Assembly: GCA_015485495.1 (NCBI GenBank)
Contig: WFTL01000132.1
Coordinates: 1-64,000 of the forward strand
From: Planctomycetaceae bacterium
GTDB taxonomy: Bacteria > Planctomycetota > Planctomycetia > Planctomycetales > Planctomycetaceae
Reading direction: 5' to 3'
DNA length: 64,000 nt
A program made the position numbers and the translations under genes. The stretch's first letter is position 1, and each line of letters starts with the position of its first letter. This document shows, one piece after another, positions 52,514 through 61,738 of the stretch. Below the pieces are notes generated by a model, which searched no databases, had not been told where the DNA came from, and was given only the letters and a program-made list of their open reading frames with translations.

Positions 52514-54475
52514 ATGCTGCTGTTGCGTCAGATCGTCCGCTGTTCACTGATTGCCGCTGTCTGTCTGGCCGGTTCGCCGGGTTCGGCACAGACACCCGGC
52601 CCCGAACAGGTTCTGCGGGCCTATCGGCCGCGGCAGCCGAACGTCGAGTATGACATTCCGAAGCCCGAGGAAATCGCTGACTGCCGGGTGGAAATCGAGC
52701 GGAAGGACGGGCATGCCGGGTTTGTCGTTTACGGACCGGCCGGACAGGTGCTGCGGCGATTCGTGGACACGAACGGCGATCAGAATGCCGATCGGTTTCA
52801 CTATTATCGGTACGGCCTGGAGGTGTACCGGGACATCGACAGCAACTTCAACAGGAAGCCCGACCAGTATCGCTGGATGAACTGGGGCGGAACCCGCTGG
52901 GGAATCGATCACAACGAAGACGGCCGCATCGATGAATGGAAACGCCTGTCGGCACCCGAAGCCGCTCAGGTCGCCGTCCAGGCGCTGATCGCCCAGGACG
53001 CGCAACTGCTCAGCACCGTGCTGATCAGCCGCGCTGATGTTCAGGCTCTGCGGGTGAACCGAACGGTGGCCGAACAACTGCTGAAATCCGTGCGGGATCC
53101 GGCCGGTCAGCTTCGGCGGCTGCTGGCGGATTCCCGTGTCATCACCCGCCGCACGAAATGGGCGCGCTTCGATCCGCCGATTCCGGGACTCATCCCGGCC
53201 GACGGGAACCGGTATCGGGCCGATCTGATGGTCTATGAAAACGCCATGGCCATCGTTCAGAACGGAGAACGCCACGACCTGGTATCCATCGGAGAAATGG
53301 TTCGGGTCGGTGATGTCTGGAAACTCACGCAGCTCCCGCGCCCTCTGGATGATCAGAATGCCCAGATTCAGCTCGGCGGCGTGCTGATGCAGCCGTCCAC
53401 GGCCGATTCCCTGGTGGCAGAAGCCGCTTCCGTTTCGGAAGAACTGCAGCAGCTCTTCGAGAAACTCGAAGCCGTGGACAACAGCATGCCGGGAGAAAAT
53501 GCGACTCCGGCAGAACTGGTCAGCTACAACCGAAAACGAGCCGACCTGATCGAACGCATCATTCCGCTGGTCGATGCGAAGCAGCGGGAGGAATGGGTGC
53601 GTCAGTACGCAGACGGCCTGGCAGCCGCCGTTCAGACCGGCCAGTACGTCGAAGGCCTCAAGCGGCTGACACGGCTTCAGGAACAGATGAGAAATGACGA
53701 AAAACTTCTGGGGCACATCTGGTACCGGCGGCTTCTGGCCGAGTACGCGGTGCGGCTGCAAAGCAGTACCGAAGAGCAGCAGCGGTCCGCCGTGCAGGAA
53801 TGGTGGCTGGAACAGCTCGAACAGTTCGCCCGCCGCTGGCCGAAATCCGATGACGCCGCCGATGCCATCATCCAGCTTGCAATCAGCCTGGAAATCATGG
53901 GACGCATCGACGATGCGCGCGCCTGGTACACCAGGCTGGCCACCGATCATCCGCGGACAAACGGCGGGCTCCGGGCCCGCGGTGCCCTGCGGCGCCTGGA
54001 CCTGACCGGCCGGAAACTGCAGCTGGCCGGCAGGTCACTCAACGGAAAAACAATCGATGCCTCCCAGTACCAGGGAAAAGTGCTGCTGGTGGTTTTCTGG
54101 GCCAGCTGGGCGACCCCCTATGCGCAGGATCTGCCGGCCATCGAAGAAGTCTACGCGCGTTACCGGAAGGCGGGATTCGAAGTGCTGGGCGTGAACCTGG
54201 ATGCGAACGCATCGTCCGTGGCACCGTTCATCGAAAAATATGGAGGCCGGTGGCAGCACATTCGTGATGCCGGCGGAACGGACGGCAAACTGGCCCGGGA
54301 ATTCGGAATCGTCTCCGTTCCCACCATGTTCCTTGTGGATCGCCGAGGAATCGTGGCCGGCGGAATCACGACCGAAAACCTGGCCCAGGCAGTGGAAACT
54401 CTTCTGCAGAACAAACCGCTGGGAGGTTCGGCAGGGACGCAGGGATCTGCATCGACCGAGCAGCCGCGCCGCTGA
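52514..54475 (+). CDS. Exported TlpA-like protein lacking redox cysteines
   Basis: This 653-residue protein has a signal peptide (QIVRCSLIAAVCLAGSPGSA). Residues about 70-140 carry Asp/Asn-rich turns (DTNGDQNADRF, DIDSNFNRKPD, DHNEDGRIDEW) like calcium-binding EF-hand or thrombospondin repeats. A helical middle follows, then a C-terminal thioredoxin/TlpA domain (about 500-635: LLVVFWASWATPYAQDLPAIEEVYARY; VSVPTMFLVDRRG). The usual WCxxC is WATPY, so both redox cysteines are missing, and the domain should be structural or a binding domain. It probably acts outside the cytoplasm. Confidence 0.8.
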   Translation: MLLLRQIVRCSLIAAVCLAGSPGSAQTPGPEQVLRAYRPRQPNVEYDIPKPEEIADCRVEIERKDGHAGFVVYGPAGQVLRRFVDTNGDQNADRFHYYRYGLEVYRDIDSNFNRKPDQYRWMNWGGTRWGIDHNEDGRIDEWKRLSAPEAAQVAVQALIAQDAQLLSTVLISRADVQALRVNRTVAEQLLKSVRDPAGQLRRLLADSRVITRRTKWARFDPPIPGLIPADGNRYRADLMVYENAMAIVQNGERHDLVSIGEMVRVGDVWKLTQLPRPLDDQNAQIQLGGVLMQPSTADSLVAEAASVSEELQQLFEKLEAVDNSMPGENATPAELVSYNRKRADLIERIIPLVDAKQREEWVRQYADGLAAAVQTGQYVEGLKRLTRLQEQMRNDEKLLGHIWYRRLLAEYAVRLQSSTEEQQRSAVQEWWLEQLEQFARRWPKSDDAADAIIQLAISLEIMGRIDDARAWYTRLATDHPRTNGGLRARGALRRLDLTGRKLQLAGRSLNGKTIDASQYQGKVLLVVFWASWATPYAQDLPAIEEVYARYRKAGFEVLGVNLDANASSVAPFIEKYGGRWQHIRDAGGTDGKLAREFGIVSVPTMFLVDRRGIVAGGITTENLAQAVETLLQNKPLGGSAGTQGSASTEQPRR

Positions 54476-54765
54476 CCGCAGTCCTTCTCGCACACCTTAG
54501 AGACCACCGTGTCGTGCTGTTTGCGGCCCCGCGCCCTGCTCCCTCTGCCCGCACCGGTCCTTCCTGTCGGAACCGGCCTGCCGCCGTCTGCTGCCGGCCG
54601 TGTTTCGGCACGTTCTGCCGTTCTGCCGGCGCATGTTGCCGGAACCGCGGCCGCACTTCTGGTCACGGTGTCCTGCCACGCTCTGAAAAACGCCGTTTCT
54701 GCCGATGCCCGACGTTTCATCGGCAGTTTCCTGCAGTGAACAGTGCCCGGAGACGCGATTCCGGG
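54476..54765. other. Intergenic stretch after the TlpA-like gene
   Basis: About 290 bases. A 76-codon frame (54509-54739) has an Ala/Pro/Arg-rich translation and no similarity that I recognise, so I leave it out. Confidence 0.4.
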
Positions 54766-54794
54766 TTGAGTCAGGTGGTTCGGCTGCATACATT
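54766..54794 (+). promoter_or_regulatory. Promoter of the zinc-ribbon gene
   Basis: TTGAGT (54766-54771) and TACATT (54789-54794) are 17 bases apart. The start would be near 54801, leaving a leader of about 88 bases with a strong hairpin. Confidence 0.5.
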
Positions 54795-54825
54795 TCGCGG
54801 GCCGGGGCAGCCGGTTTCGACTGCG

Positions 54826-54846
54826 GCAGAGCCAGGAAGGCTCTGC
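54826..54846 (+). promoter_or_regulatory. Hairpin in the zinc-ribbon leader
   Basis: An eight-base perfect stem (GCAGAGCC with GGCTCTGC) and a five-base loop (AGGAA) sit 42 bases before the ATG. No U-tract follows, so it is not an intrinsic terminator. It could affect mRNA stability or translation. Confidence 0.4.
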
Positions 54847-54888
54847 TCCCCGAAAACTGTTCTCTGCGTGAGTCATGGAGGAATCACG

Positions 54889-55254
54889 ATGAATCGCATC
54901 CACCTGCGCCTGTTCGCTCCGCAGGATGACCCGGCCCCTTCAGAACCGGGCGGCGAAGAATCTGATCGGCCTCACATTCTGCCTTTTCACCGCTACAGCC
55001 GGGCGACGGTGATCAGCGGCCGATACACCCCGGTCGTCCGACGTGCAAAAATTCTGCACGATAATTCGGTCTGTCCGGAATGCGGATCCGCCGGCGTGGA
55101 ACCGCTGGAACTGGACGACGCCCTGATCAGCCACCGGAATCACCAACCGGTCCCGGGAACCGCCACGCTTGTCGGGTTTCACTGCCATCAGTGCGGCGCC
55201 GAATGGCCGGTGTATGAACTGACGGCCAGTCGCAATTCGGCCGCCACAGAATGA
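54889..55254 (+). CDS. Small zinc-ribbon protein
   Basis: This 121-residue protein has two Cys pairs spaced as a zinc ribbon (VCPECGSAGVEPLEL and FHCHQCGAEWPVYEL). The N-terminus (HILPFHRYSRATVISGRYTPVVRRAKILHD) is basic and probably unstructured. The start has GGAGG eight bases upstream, so it should be well translated. It has its own promoter and hairpin. The function is unknown; a nucleic-acid-binding or protein-binding adaptor is possible. Confidence 0.7.
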   Translation: MNRIHLRLFAPQDDPAPSEPGGEESDRPHILPFHRYSRATVISGRYTPVVRRAKILHDNSVCPECGSAGVEPLELDDALISHRNHQPVPGTATLVGFHCHQCGAEWPVYELTASRNSAATE

Positions 55255-55455
55255 ACCGAGGCCCGGCCGTTGTGCTGAAGGGGCCGGGAGCCCGCTGAGA
55301 AAGCCGCCTGTCCTATCCGTTGGCGGGCTGATTGTCGACTCCTGTTTCTGAAACGAAACGGCGATTCGCGACAGAAACTGTGGAATCCGGCAGACGGGGG
55401 CCTGAGAATCCCGGGGACTGCGTCGTTCCCGAATCTCCATCCTCTCAGGCACACC

Positions 55456-56847
55456 ATGAATTCTCGCAGGAATTCCTGCCGGACGCGGCTGTCCGTCGCC
55501 GGCATCGTGATCCTGATGACCAGTCTGGCGGGAACCGTGTGGGCGGATGGTCCGGATACTCCCGTCTTTTCCGAACAGGCCCGGGTGTCTGTGCGGCTGC
55601 GATTTCTGCAGCGCACCTGGCACCGCCATGTTGTGGAACGGGATCCCGTCCACACTCAGGTGGACGATGCCCAGGTGTCGGGCCATCAGACGACATCCGT
55701 GAACGTCACCCTTTCCTCCGTCACCTGTCCCGGTGTGGCCCGCCTTCTGCTGCACGGAACCGGGTGTGTGCAGAGCACCACGGTGGGCATCACCCCCCAG
55801 GCACAGGTTCACAGTCTGGGCAGTCACACGTTCGAACTGACCAAACCGCTTGTGTTCGACGGTTCCCGGTTTCTCACGCAGCGTTCTTACGGCCGGATCA
55901 CGGCCCGCACACAGCCGATCGCCGTTCAGACGGCTCTGTCCGGACTTCCTCTTCTGGGTCCGCTCGGAGAACAGATCGCCTGGTCCGAAACCCTGCGTCG
56001 GCAGCCGCGGACGAACTCCATCGTCGTTCGGCAGGTCGCCGATGACGTTCTGCCGGAATTCGATGAAGCGGTCGAGCGGCAGCTTGCGTCCGCCAATGCC
56101 ACCATAGCTGCCATGCATCGTCGCGTGGCCGGTCTGTTTTCAGGGCGCACCACGATCTGGCGTGCCGAATCCACTTCCTGCGGCGTGACGGTGAAATTCG
56201 GCTTTCAGGAAGACCCCGGAACGGTCCTGACAGCCCGGCCGATTCTGACAACGGCAATGAAACCGGAACCTCAGGATCAGGAAGACCTGGTCCTGAGTGT
56301 GTCGGATCGTCTGCTGAACGATCTGGTCGAGCGGCTGCCCCTGAAACATCTCAGCATCTCCGATTCCGCTCTGCAGACCCTGGCGTCTCTGCCGGCAGAA
56401 GAAACCGGCCTGCGCGATCTGCGTGACGCCCTGGCCCGTCCGGCCCGTCTGTTTTCTTTGCGCCTGGCGGAACAGATTCCTGTGAAAATCGCATTCGAAT
56501 CCGGACACATCGTTCTGGCAGTCCGATTTCGTGTGGTTCCCGTTTCCGGGCCCGTCGGAAGTCTGCAGCGGATGACCGTGCGTTTAGCGGGCGCCGATGG
56601 CGGCCCGGGCCACTGGGCTCTGCGAGTCCGGTCCGTCGACGTGGCGTCGGAAGAATCCGGGGCCGGCGACGGAAGTCTGACGGAGCTTCTGCAGACGCAA
56701 AGCCGAAAGATGCTGCTGAATCAGCCACCCCTCAAACTGCCGCGCCGTCTGCCTCTGCAGGCTTCCACGGGGCTGGCCGATCTGCAGCTCTGGCAGATTC
56801 GCATTCGCGACGGCGTTCTGCGGGCAGCCTGTCGGCTGGCCGACTGA
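55456..56847 (+). CDS. Exported protein of unknown function
   Basis: This 463-residue protein has a signal peptide (RLSVAGIVILMTSLAGTVWA). The mature part is beta-rich, with alternating Val/Thr strands (TTSVNVTLSSVTCPGVARLLLHG), a helix-rich middle (VLPEFDEAVERQLASANATIAAMHRRVAGLFSGRT) and a C-terminal repeat-like half (VLSVSDRLLNDLVERLPLKHLSI; IPVKIAFESGHIVLAVRFRVVPV). It shows no catalytic motif and matches no family that I know, though its length and composition suggest a conserved planctomycete secreted protein. It converges on fadD with a 14-base gap. Confidence 0.6.
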   Translation: MNSRRNSCRTRLSVAGIVILMTSLAGTVWADGPDTPVFSEQARVSVRLRFLQRTWHRHVVERDPVHTQVDDAQVSGHQTTSVNVTLSSVTCPGVARLLLHGTGCVQSTTVGITPQAQVHSLGSHTFELTKPLVFDGSRFLTQRSYGRITARTQPIAVQTALSGLPLLGPLGEQIAWSETLRRQPRTNSIVVRQVADDVLPEFDEAVERQLASANATIAAMHRRVAGLFSGRTTIWRAESTSCGVTVKFGFQEDPGTVLTARPILTTAMKPEPQDQEDLVLSVSDRLLNDLVERLPLKHLSISDSALQTLASLPAEETGLRDLRDALARPARLFSLRLAEQIPVKIAFESGHIVLAVRFRVVPVSGPVGSLQRMTVRLAGADGGPGHWALRVRSVDVASEESGAGDGSLTELLQTQSRKMLLNQPPLKLPRRLPLQASTGLADLQLWQIRIRDGVLRAACRLAD

Positions 56848-56861
56848 CCGAATGTCATGCC

Positions 56862-58622
56862 TCAGGCATCCGCTTCCGCCGAAGCCTCGGCCGGTGTTTC
56901 TTCTGCCACCGTTCGGCGGGCAGCTTCTTCCTGAGCTTTGAGTTCTCGCCGAAGAATCTTGCCGACGGGAGTCATGGGAAGTTCTTCGCGGAATTCGATC
57001 TGCCGCGGAACTTTGTAGGCCACCAGATGTTCCCGGCACCACGATTCGACGTCTTCTTCGGTCAGGGATTCCCCTTCCCGAAGCACGATGAACAGCTTGA
57101 CGGCTTCTCCGGTGCGGTCGTCCGGAATTCCGATGACGGCACAGTGTTCCACCGCCGGATGCGACGCCACGACATCTTCGATTTCGTTGGGATACACATT
57201 GAATCCCGACACGAGAATCATGTCCTTGATGCGGTCCACAATGCGGACGAAACCGTCCTCGTCGATCGTGGCCACGTCGCCGGTTCGCAGCCACTTTCCG
57301 TCTTCGGTGAACACGGCCCGCGTTTCTTCCGGACGTTTCCAGTAGCCCTTCATCACCTGAGGCCCCTGAACACACAGTTCACCGCGTTCTCCCAAAGGAA
57401 CCTCCTGCCCCTGTTCGTCGATGCATTTCAGAGCCGTCATGGGGACGGCCTGACCGGCCGTCCCCATCCGTTCCAGCCCCCCTCCGGGATTCATGCACAC
57501 GGCCGGCGAACATTCCGTCAGGCCGTAGGCCTCCGATATCCCCACTCCCGTCAGTTCCTTCCAGCGGATGGCCGTGTCTTCAGGAAGAGCCGTGCCGCCG
57601 GACGTGGTGATTTTCAGTTCACTGAAATCCATGGCCCGGAAGCGTTCGTTTTCCAGCAGAGACACGAACAGGGTATTCAGGCCCACGAAGGCATTCAGTT
57701 TCCACGGTTCCAGAAGCCGCACGAACATATTCGTATCGCGGGGATTGGCAATCAGGATGCTGTGATCGCCGCGATAGAAAAACGCCATCAGATGAACGGT
57801 GAAGGAGTAGATGTGGTACAGTGGCAGCGGAGCGGCCACGATGGCCTGTCCTTCGCCCATCACCGGCGTGCCGTCGTCATGCACCTGCGACAGCTGAGCG
57901 CCGGCCTGCAGCATGTTGGCGACGAGATTGCGGTTCGTCAGTTCCGCCCCCTTGGCGACTCCGGTCGTTCCGCCGGTGTACTGAAGAATCACGGTGTCGT
58001 GCGGATCGGACAGATGGGTCCGTTCGAACTCTTTTCCCATGCCGGTGCGCAGGGCGGTCCGAAAGGCGACGGCATCCGGCAGGCTGTAGGACGGTACGAT
58101 CTTGCGGATGTATTTCGCAGCTCCATTGATCACCGTGCGCCGCACACCTGGCAGCATGTCGCCCAGCCCCGTGATCACCACGTGCCGGATATCCGTTTCG
58201 TCCAGAATGTTCTGCAGGGAATGCGCGAAGGCGTTCATGCAGACCACGGCCCTGACTTCGGCATCACGGAACTGATGACGCATTTCGCGTTCCGTATACA
58301 GCGGATTCGTGTTGACCACCCGCAGCCCGGCCCGCAGCGCTCCGTACAGGGCAATGGGATACTGCAGCAGATTGGGCATCTGGATCGCAATGGCGTCGCC
58401 GCGTTCCAGATCGGTTTCGTTCTGCAGGTAATGAGCGAACGCGGCGCTGTACTGATCGATTTCTTCGAAGGTGACCGTATGCCCGATGCTGGTGAACGCA
58501 GGCCGTCTGGCAAACCGTACAAAGGCATCTTCGATGACATCGACGACGGAATCGTAGCGATCCAGGTCGATGGTGTCCGACACACCGGGACCGCGTTTGC
58601 CGTCCCAGAACGATGCATCCAT
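56862..58622 (-). CDS. fadD: Long-chain fatty acid-CoA ligase
   Basis: FadD activates fatty acids to acyl-CoA with ATP. The 586-residue product has the AMP-binding motif ILQYTGGTTGVAKGAELTN, MPLYHIYSFTVHLMAFFYRG-like sequence, GVGISEAYGLTECSP, LRTGDVATIDEDGFVRIVDRIKDMI and the C-terminal lysine region TPVGKILRRELK. NTNPLYTEREMRHQF and FAHSLQNILDETDIRHVVIT are close to the enterobacterial enzyme. The ATG has GGGGGA about six bases upstream. It lies 48 bases after polA on the same strand. Confidence 0.92.
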   Translation of the reverse strand: MDASFWDGKRGPGVSDTIDLDRYDSVVDVIEDAFVRFARRPAFTSIGHTVTFEEIDQYSAAFAHYLQNETDLERGDAIAIQMPNLLQYPIALYGALRAGLRVVNTNPLYTEREMRHQFRDAEVRAVVCMNAFAHSLQNILDETDIRHVVITGLGDMLPGVRRTVINGAAKYIRKIVPSYSLPDAVAFRTALRTGMGKEFERTHLSDPHDTVILQYTGGTTGVAKGAELTNRNLVANMLQAGAQLSQVHDDGTPVMGEGQAIVAAPLPLYHIYSFTVHLMAFFYRGDHSILIANPRDTNMFVRLLEPWKLNAFVGLNTLFVSLLENERFRAMDFSELKITTSGGTALPEDTAIRWKELTGVGISEAYGLTECSPAVCMNPGGGLERMGTAGQAVPMTALKCIDEQGQEVPLGERGELCVQGPQVMKGYWKRPEETRAVFTEDGKWLRTGDVATIDEDGFVRIVDRIKDMILVSGFNVYPNEIEDVVASHPAVEHCAVIGIPDDRTGEAVKLFIVLREGESLTEEDVESWCREHLVAYKVPRQIEFREELPMTPVGKILRRELKAQEEAARRTVAEETPAEASAEADA

Positions 58623-58670
58623 GTTGATCCCCCGCCAGATACCGCAGCTTCTGTTTCGAATAACGAACCG

Positions 58671-61454
58671 TCAGTGTGCCTGCAGCCAGTTTTCCCCCAA
58701 ACCGATTTCTACCGCAAGCGGCACGGACATGGGCAGTGCTTCCATCATGCACTGCCGAATGACGGGAACGACGGACTCCTGTTCATCACGATACATGTCG
58801 AACACGAGTTCATCGTGAACCGTCAGCAGCATCTTCGTCTGAAACCCACCCTCCTGCAAAGCTTCGTGCACCCGAATCATGGCCAGTTTCAGCAGATCGG
58901 CGGCCGTCCCCTGAACAGGGCTGTTCATGGCCAGTCGTTCCGCTGCGTTTCTCAGGGAGCGGTTTCGGGAAGTGATGTTGCGAATCGTTCGTCGGCGGCC
59001 GGTCTGAGTGGTCACATAGCCGTGTTCACGGGCGAAAGCGATGGTGCGGTCGATCCACTTCCGCACTCCGGGATATTTTTCGAAATAGCTGCTGATCAGA
59101 CCGGCCGCTTCCTTCCGGGGAATGTTCAGCCGCTGCTGCAGCCCGAAGGGACTGATGCCGTACAGGATGCCGAAATTGACGGTCTTGGCGGCGTCCCTCA
59201 TTTCCCGCGTGACGTCCTGGGGATCCACCTGAAAAACCCGGGATGCTGTCACCAGGTGAATGTCCTCATCGTTCACAAACGCCTGCTTCATGGCCTGGTC
59301 ACCGCTGAGTTCCGCCATGATCCGCAGTTCGATCTGCGAATAGTCGGCCGAAAGAATCAGGTAATCCGGACCTCGGGGAACAAAGGCCGCCCGGATTTCG
59401 CGGCCCCGCTGTCGCCGAATCGGAATCGCCTGCAGATTGGGGCCGGACGACTGAATCCGGCCCGTGGCCGCCCAGGCCTGCGAATAATGCGTGTGAATCC
59501 GCCCCGTGTCGGGCCGAATGAATTCCGGAAGCTGATCGACATAAGCCGACTTCAGACGCACGGCACTGCGATAGTCCAGCACGCTGCGAACGATTTCATG
59601 CTTTGCGGCCAGACGTTCCAGATCGGATTCCCGTGTGGAATACTGCCCGGTCGCCGTTTTTCCAGGGTTGTCGGAAAGCTGCAGTTCGTCGAACAGAACG
59701 ACGCCCAGTTGTCTGGGTGAATCGATGTTGAATTCATGTCCGGCGGCCTGATGGATCTGATGCTGCAGCACGTCGATGTCCGCCTGCAGACGGGCAGAAC
59801 AGTCCCGCAGTGCATTCGTGTCGATGCGAATGCCTTCGCGTTCCATGTCCACCAGAACCGGAAGCAGGCGGCATTCGATGTCGCACACACGTTCCAGGCC
59901 GCTCCGTTCGATCTCCCCGTGCAGACGATCGGCGACCTGCAGCGTGATGTCCGCATCTTCGCAGGCATATTCCGCCAGCTTCTCCGGCGGTACCTCCCGC
60001 ATCTCCTTCTGATTCGTGCCTTCTTCCCCGATCAGGTCCCGCAGCGGAATCGGACGGTAACCAAGGTACAGTTCCGCCAGCTCATCCAGACCGTGCGACA
60101 GGTCCGGTTCTTTCAGGGCATGAGCCAGCATCGTGTCGAAAAATGTGCCGCGCACCTCGATTCCATGCCACTTCAGAACGGTCAGGTCGTATTTCAGGTT
60201 GTGTCCGGTCCACCGGCAGTCCGGGTTTTCGAACAGCGGACGAAACTCCTGAAGCACCCCGTCCGGATCCTCTTCCGGAAACACGACATACCAGGCTTCG
60301 CCCGGCTGCAGGCAGAAGGCCAGGCCCAGGATCCGGGCATCCCGCGGATCCCGACTGGTCGTTTCCGTATCGAAACACACCGTCGATTCCTTGCGAAGAC
60401 GGTCGATCAGATCTTTCCGCTGCTTCCGCGTTCGGATCGTGTGATACTGATGCGGAACATCGCGGATGGTACGGACCGCCGCGTCCGGTTCTTCGAAAAG
60501 CCGATTCTGAATCACCCGCTTTCGTTTTTCACGCAGCACGGAACGGCGGGAGCGGGACGATGAAAACGATGGTCCCAGAATACGGCGGCCAAGCGTGTCG
60601 AATTCCAGTTCTTCGAACAATGCCCGCAGCGAAGGTTCTTCATACGGACGCACCTGCAGATCCTCAATCACCACCTGGTGGGGTACGTCGCAGTCGATGG
60701 TGACCAGACGCCGAGACAGCCGAGCCATCTCGGCATGCTCTTCAATCCGCTGCTTCTGCTTTCCCTTCAGCTCCTGCGTATGTTCCAGGAGATTCTCCAC
60801 GCTGCCGTAGCGGGCAATGAGTTTCTGCGCGGTCTTCGGACCCACTCCCGGAATTCCAGGGATGTTGTCGCTGGCGTCCCCCATGAGGGCCAGAATGTCG
60901 ATCACCTGTTCGACTCGTTCGATCTGCCACTGCTCCAGAACGTCCCGCACACCGATTTCTTCATGGGTGCTTCCCTGGCGGCCGGGGCGCAGAATGCGGA
61001 TGCGGTCCGTGACGAGCTGCTGAAAGTCCTTGTCGGGAGTCACCATCCAGACGTCGAAGTCGGCCTCTTCGGCCTGGCGGGCCAGCGTGCCGATGATGTC
61101 GTCGGCTTCGTAGCCCGGCACACGAATCGTGCGGATGTTCATCGCATCGAAGAAACGGTCGACCAGAGGAATCTGCTGCGCGATGTCTTCCGGCATGGCC
61201 TCCCGCTGCGCCTTGTACTCCGGAAATTCCCGATGACGGCGCGTCGGTTCCGACGTGTCGAAGGCCACGGCGATGTGCGTCGGATCACGCGTCCGGAGAA
61301 TATCGAACACCATGCCGACCACGCCGAACACCGCCGACGTGCACTGTCCCCCGGATGTGTATCGAGGGGAACGAATCAGGGCGAAGTGAGCCCGGTAGAT
61401 GAGCGCCATGCCGTCCAGAAGATAGAGCCGTTTGGATGAGGGGGCGTCCGACAT
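58671..61454 (-). CDS. polA: DNA polymerase I
   Basis: PolA fills gaps and removes RNA primers. The 927-residue enzyme has all three domains. The 5'-3' nuclease (about 1-290) shows LLDGMALIYRAHFA and PGYEADDIIGTLA. The 3'-5' exonuclease (about 330-520) keeps FDTETTSRD, HNLKYDL and YACEDAD, so proofreading should be active. The polymerase (about 540-927) has SQAWAATGRIQSSGPNLQAIP, ILSADYSQIELRIMAELSGD, RDAAKTVNFGILYGISPFGL and LTVHDELVFD. Length is typical. Start ATG 61454 lies close to a GGAG. Confidence 0.96.
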   Translation of the reverse strand: MSDAPSSKRLYLLDGMALIYRAHFALIRSPRYTSGGQCTSAVFGVVGMVFDILRTRDPTHIAVAFDTSEPTRRHREFPEYKAQREAMPEDIAQQIPLVDRFFDAMNIRTIRVPGYEADDIIGTLARQAEEADFDVWMVTPDKDFQQLVTDRIRILRPGRQGSTHEEIGVRDVLEQWQIERVEQVIDILALMGDASDNIPGIPGVGPKTAQKLIARYGSVENLLEHTQELKGKQKQRIEEHAEMARLSRRLVTIDCDVPHQVVIEDLQVRPYEEPSLRALFEELEFDTLGRRILGPSFSSSRSRRSVLREKRKRVIQNRLFEEPDAAVRTIRDVPHQYHTIRTRKQRKDLIDRLRKESTVCFDTETTSRDPRDARILGLAFCLQPGEAWYVVFPEEDPDGVLQEFRPLFENPDCRWTGHNLKYDLTVLKWHGIEVRGTFFDTMLAHALKEPDLSHGLDELAELYLGYRPIPLRDLIGEEGTNQKEMREVPPEKLAEYACEDADITLQVADRLHGEIERSGLERVCDIECRLLPVLVDMEREGIRIDTNALRDCSARLQADIDVLQHQIHQAAGHEFNIDSPRQLGVVLFDELQLSDNPGKTATGQYSTRESDLERLAAKHEIVRSVLDYRSAVRLKSAYVDQLPEFIRPDTGRIHTHYSQAWAATGRIQSSGPNLQAIPIRRQRGREIRAAFVPRGPDYLILSADYSQIELRIMAELSGDQAMKQAFVNDEDIHLVTASRVFQVDPQDVTREMRDAAKTVNFGILYGISPFGLQQRLNIPRKEAAGLISSYFEKYPGVRKWIDRTIAFAREHGYVTTQTGRRRTIRNITSRNRSLRNAAERLAMNSPVQGTAADLLKLAMIRVHEALQEGGFQTKMLLTVHDELVFDMYRDEQESVVPVIRQCMMEALPMSVPLAVEIGLGENWLQAH

Positions 61455-61586
61455 GGCCGTTCTTTTCTCCAGGGAATGCAGTATGGCTCCCGCGACAGCA
61501 GAACCATCCGACCGGATTGTGACGAGTAATTCTCTGAGGGGAACCGCATCGCGCGGAGGAAACCCTCCGCTGCCGGGACCGAAAAT

Positions 61587-61615
61587 TGGACCTGGACGGA
61601 TCGACGATCTATATT
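61587..61615 (+). promoter_or_regulatory. Probable promoter of the zinc-ribbon membrane protein
   Basis: TGGACC (61587-61592) and TATATT (61610-61615) are 17 bases apart. The start would be near 61622, about 115 bases before the ATG. Confidence 0.4.
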
Positions 61616-61738
61616 GGCAGGGAACATGCGGCCGCCGGCAGCGCCGGATGCCCGCACTCCCGCCCGCTGCTGCGCCGGGCCCGGCATCCTCTGCCTCCAG
61701 GTCTCCCCGAACGGTTTCCCTTCTGTCGGTATTCCCTC

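Noticed and set aside
54801-54860. tmRNA-like 5' end (GGGGCAGCCGGTTTCGACTG)
   Set aside because: It resembles a tmRNA start, but a full tmRNA would run through the zinc-ribbon gene and no tag frame or 3' acceptor end is present.
57027-59720. 897-codon open frame antisense to fadD and polA
   Set aside because: It is a shadow of two well-conserved genes, with His/Arg/Phe-rich composition and no domain.
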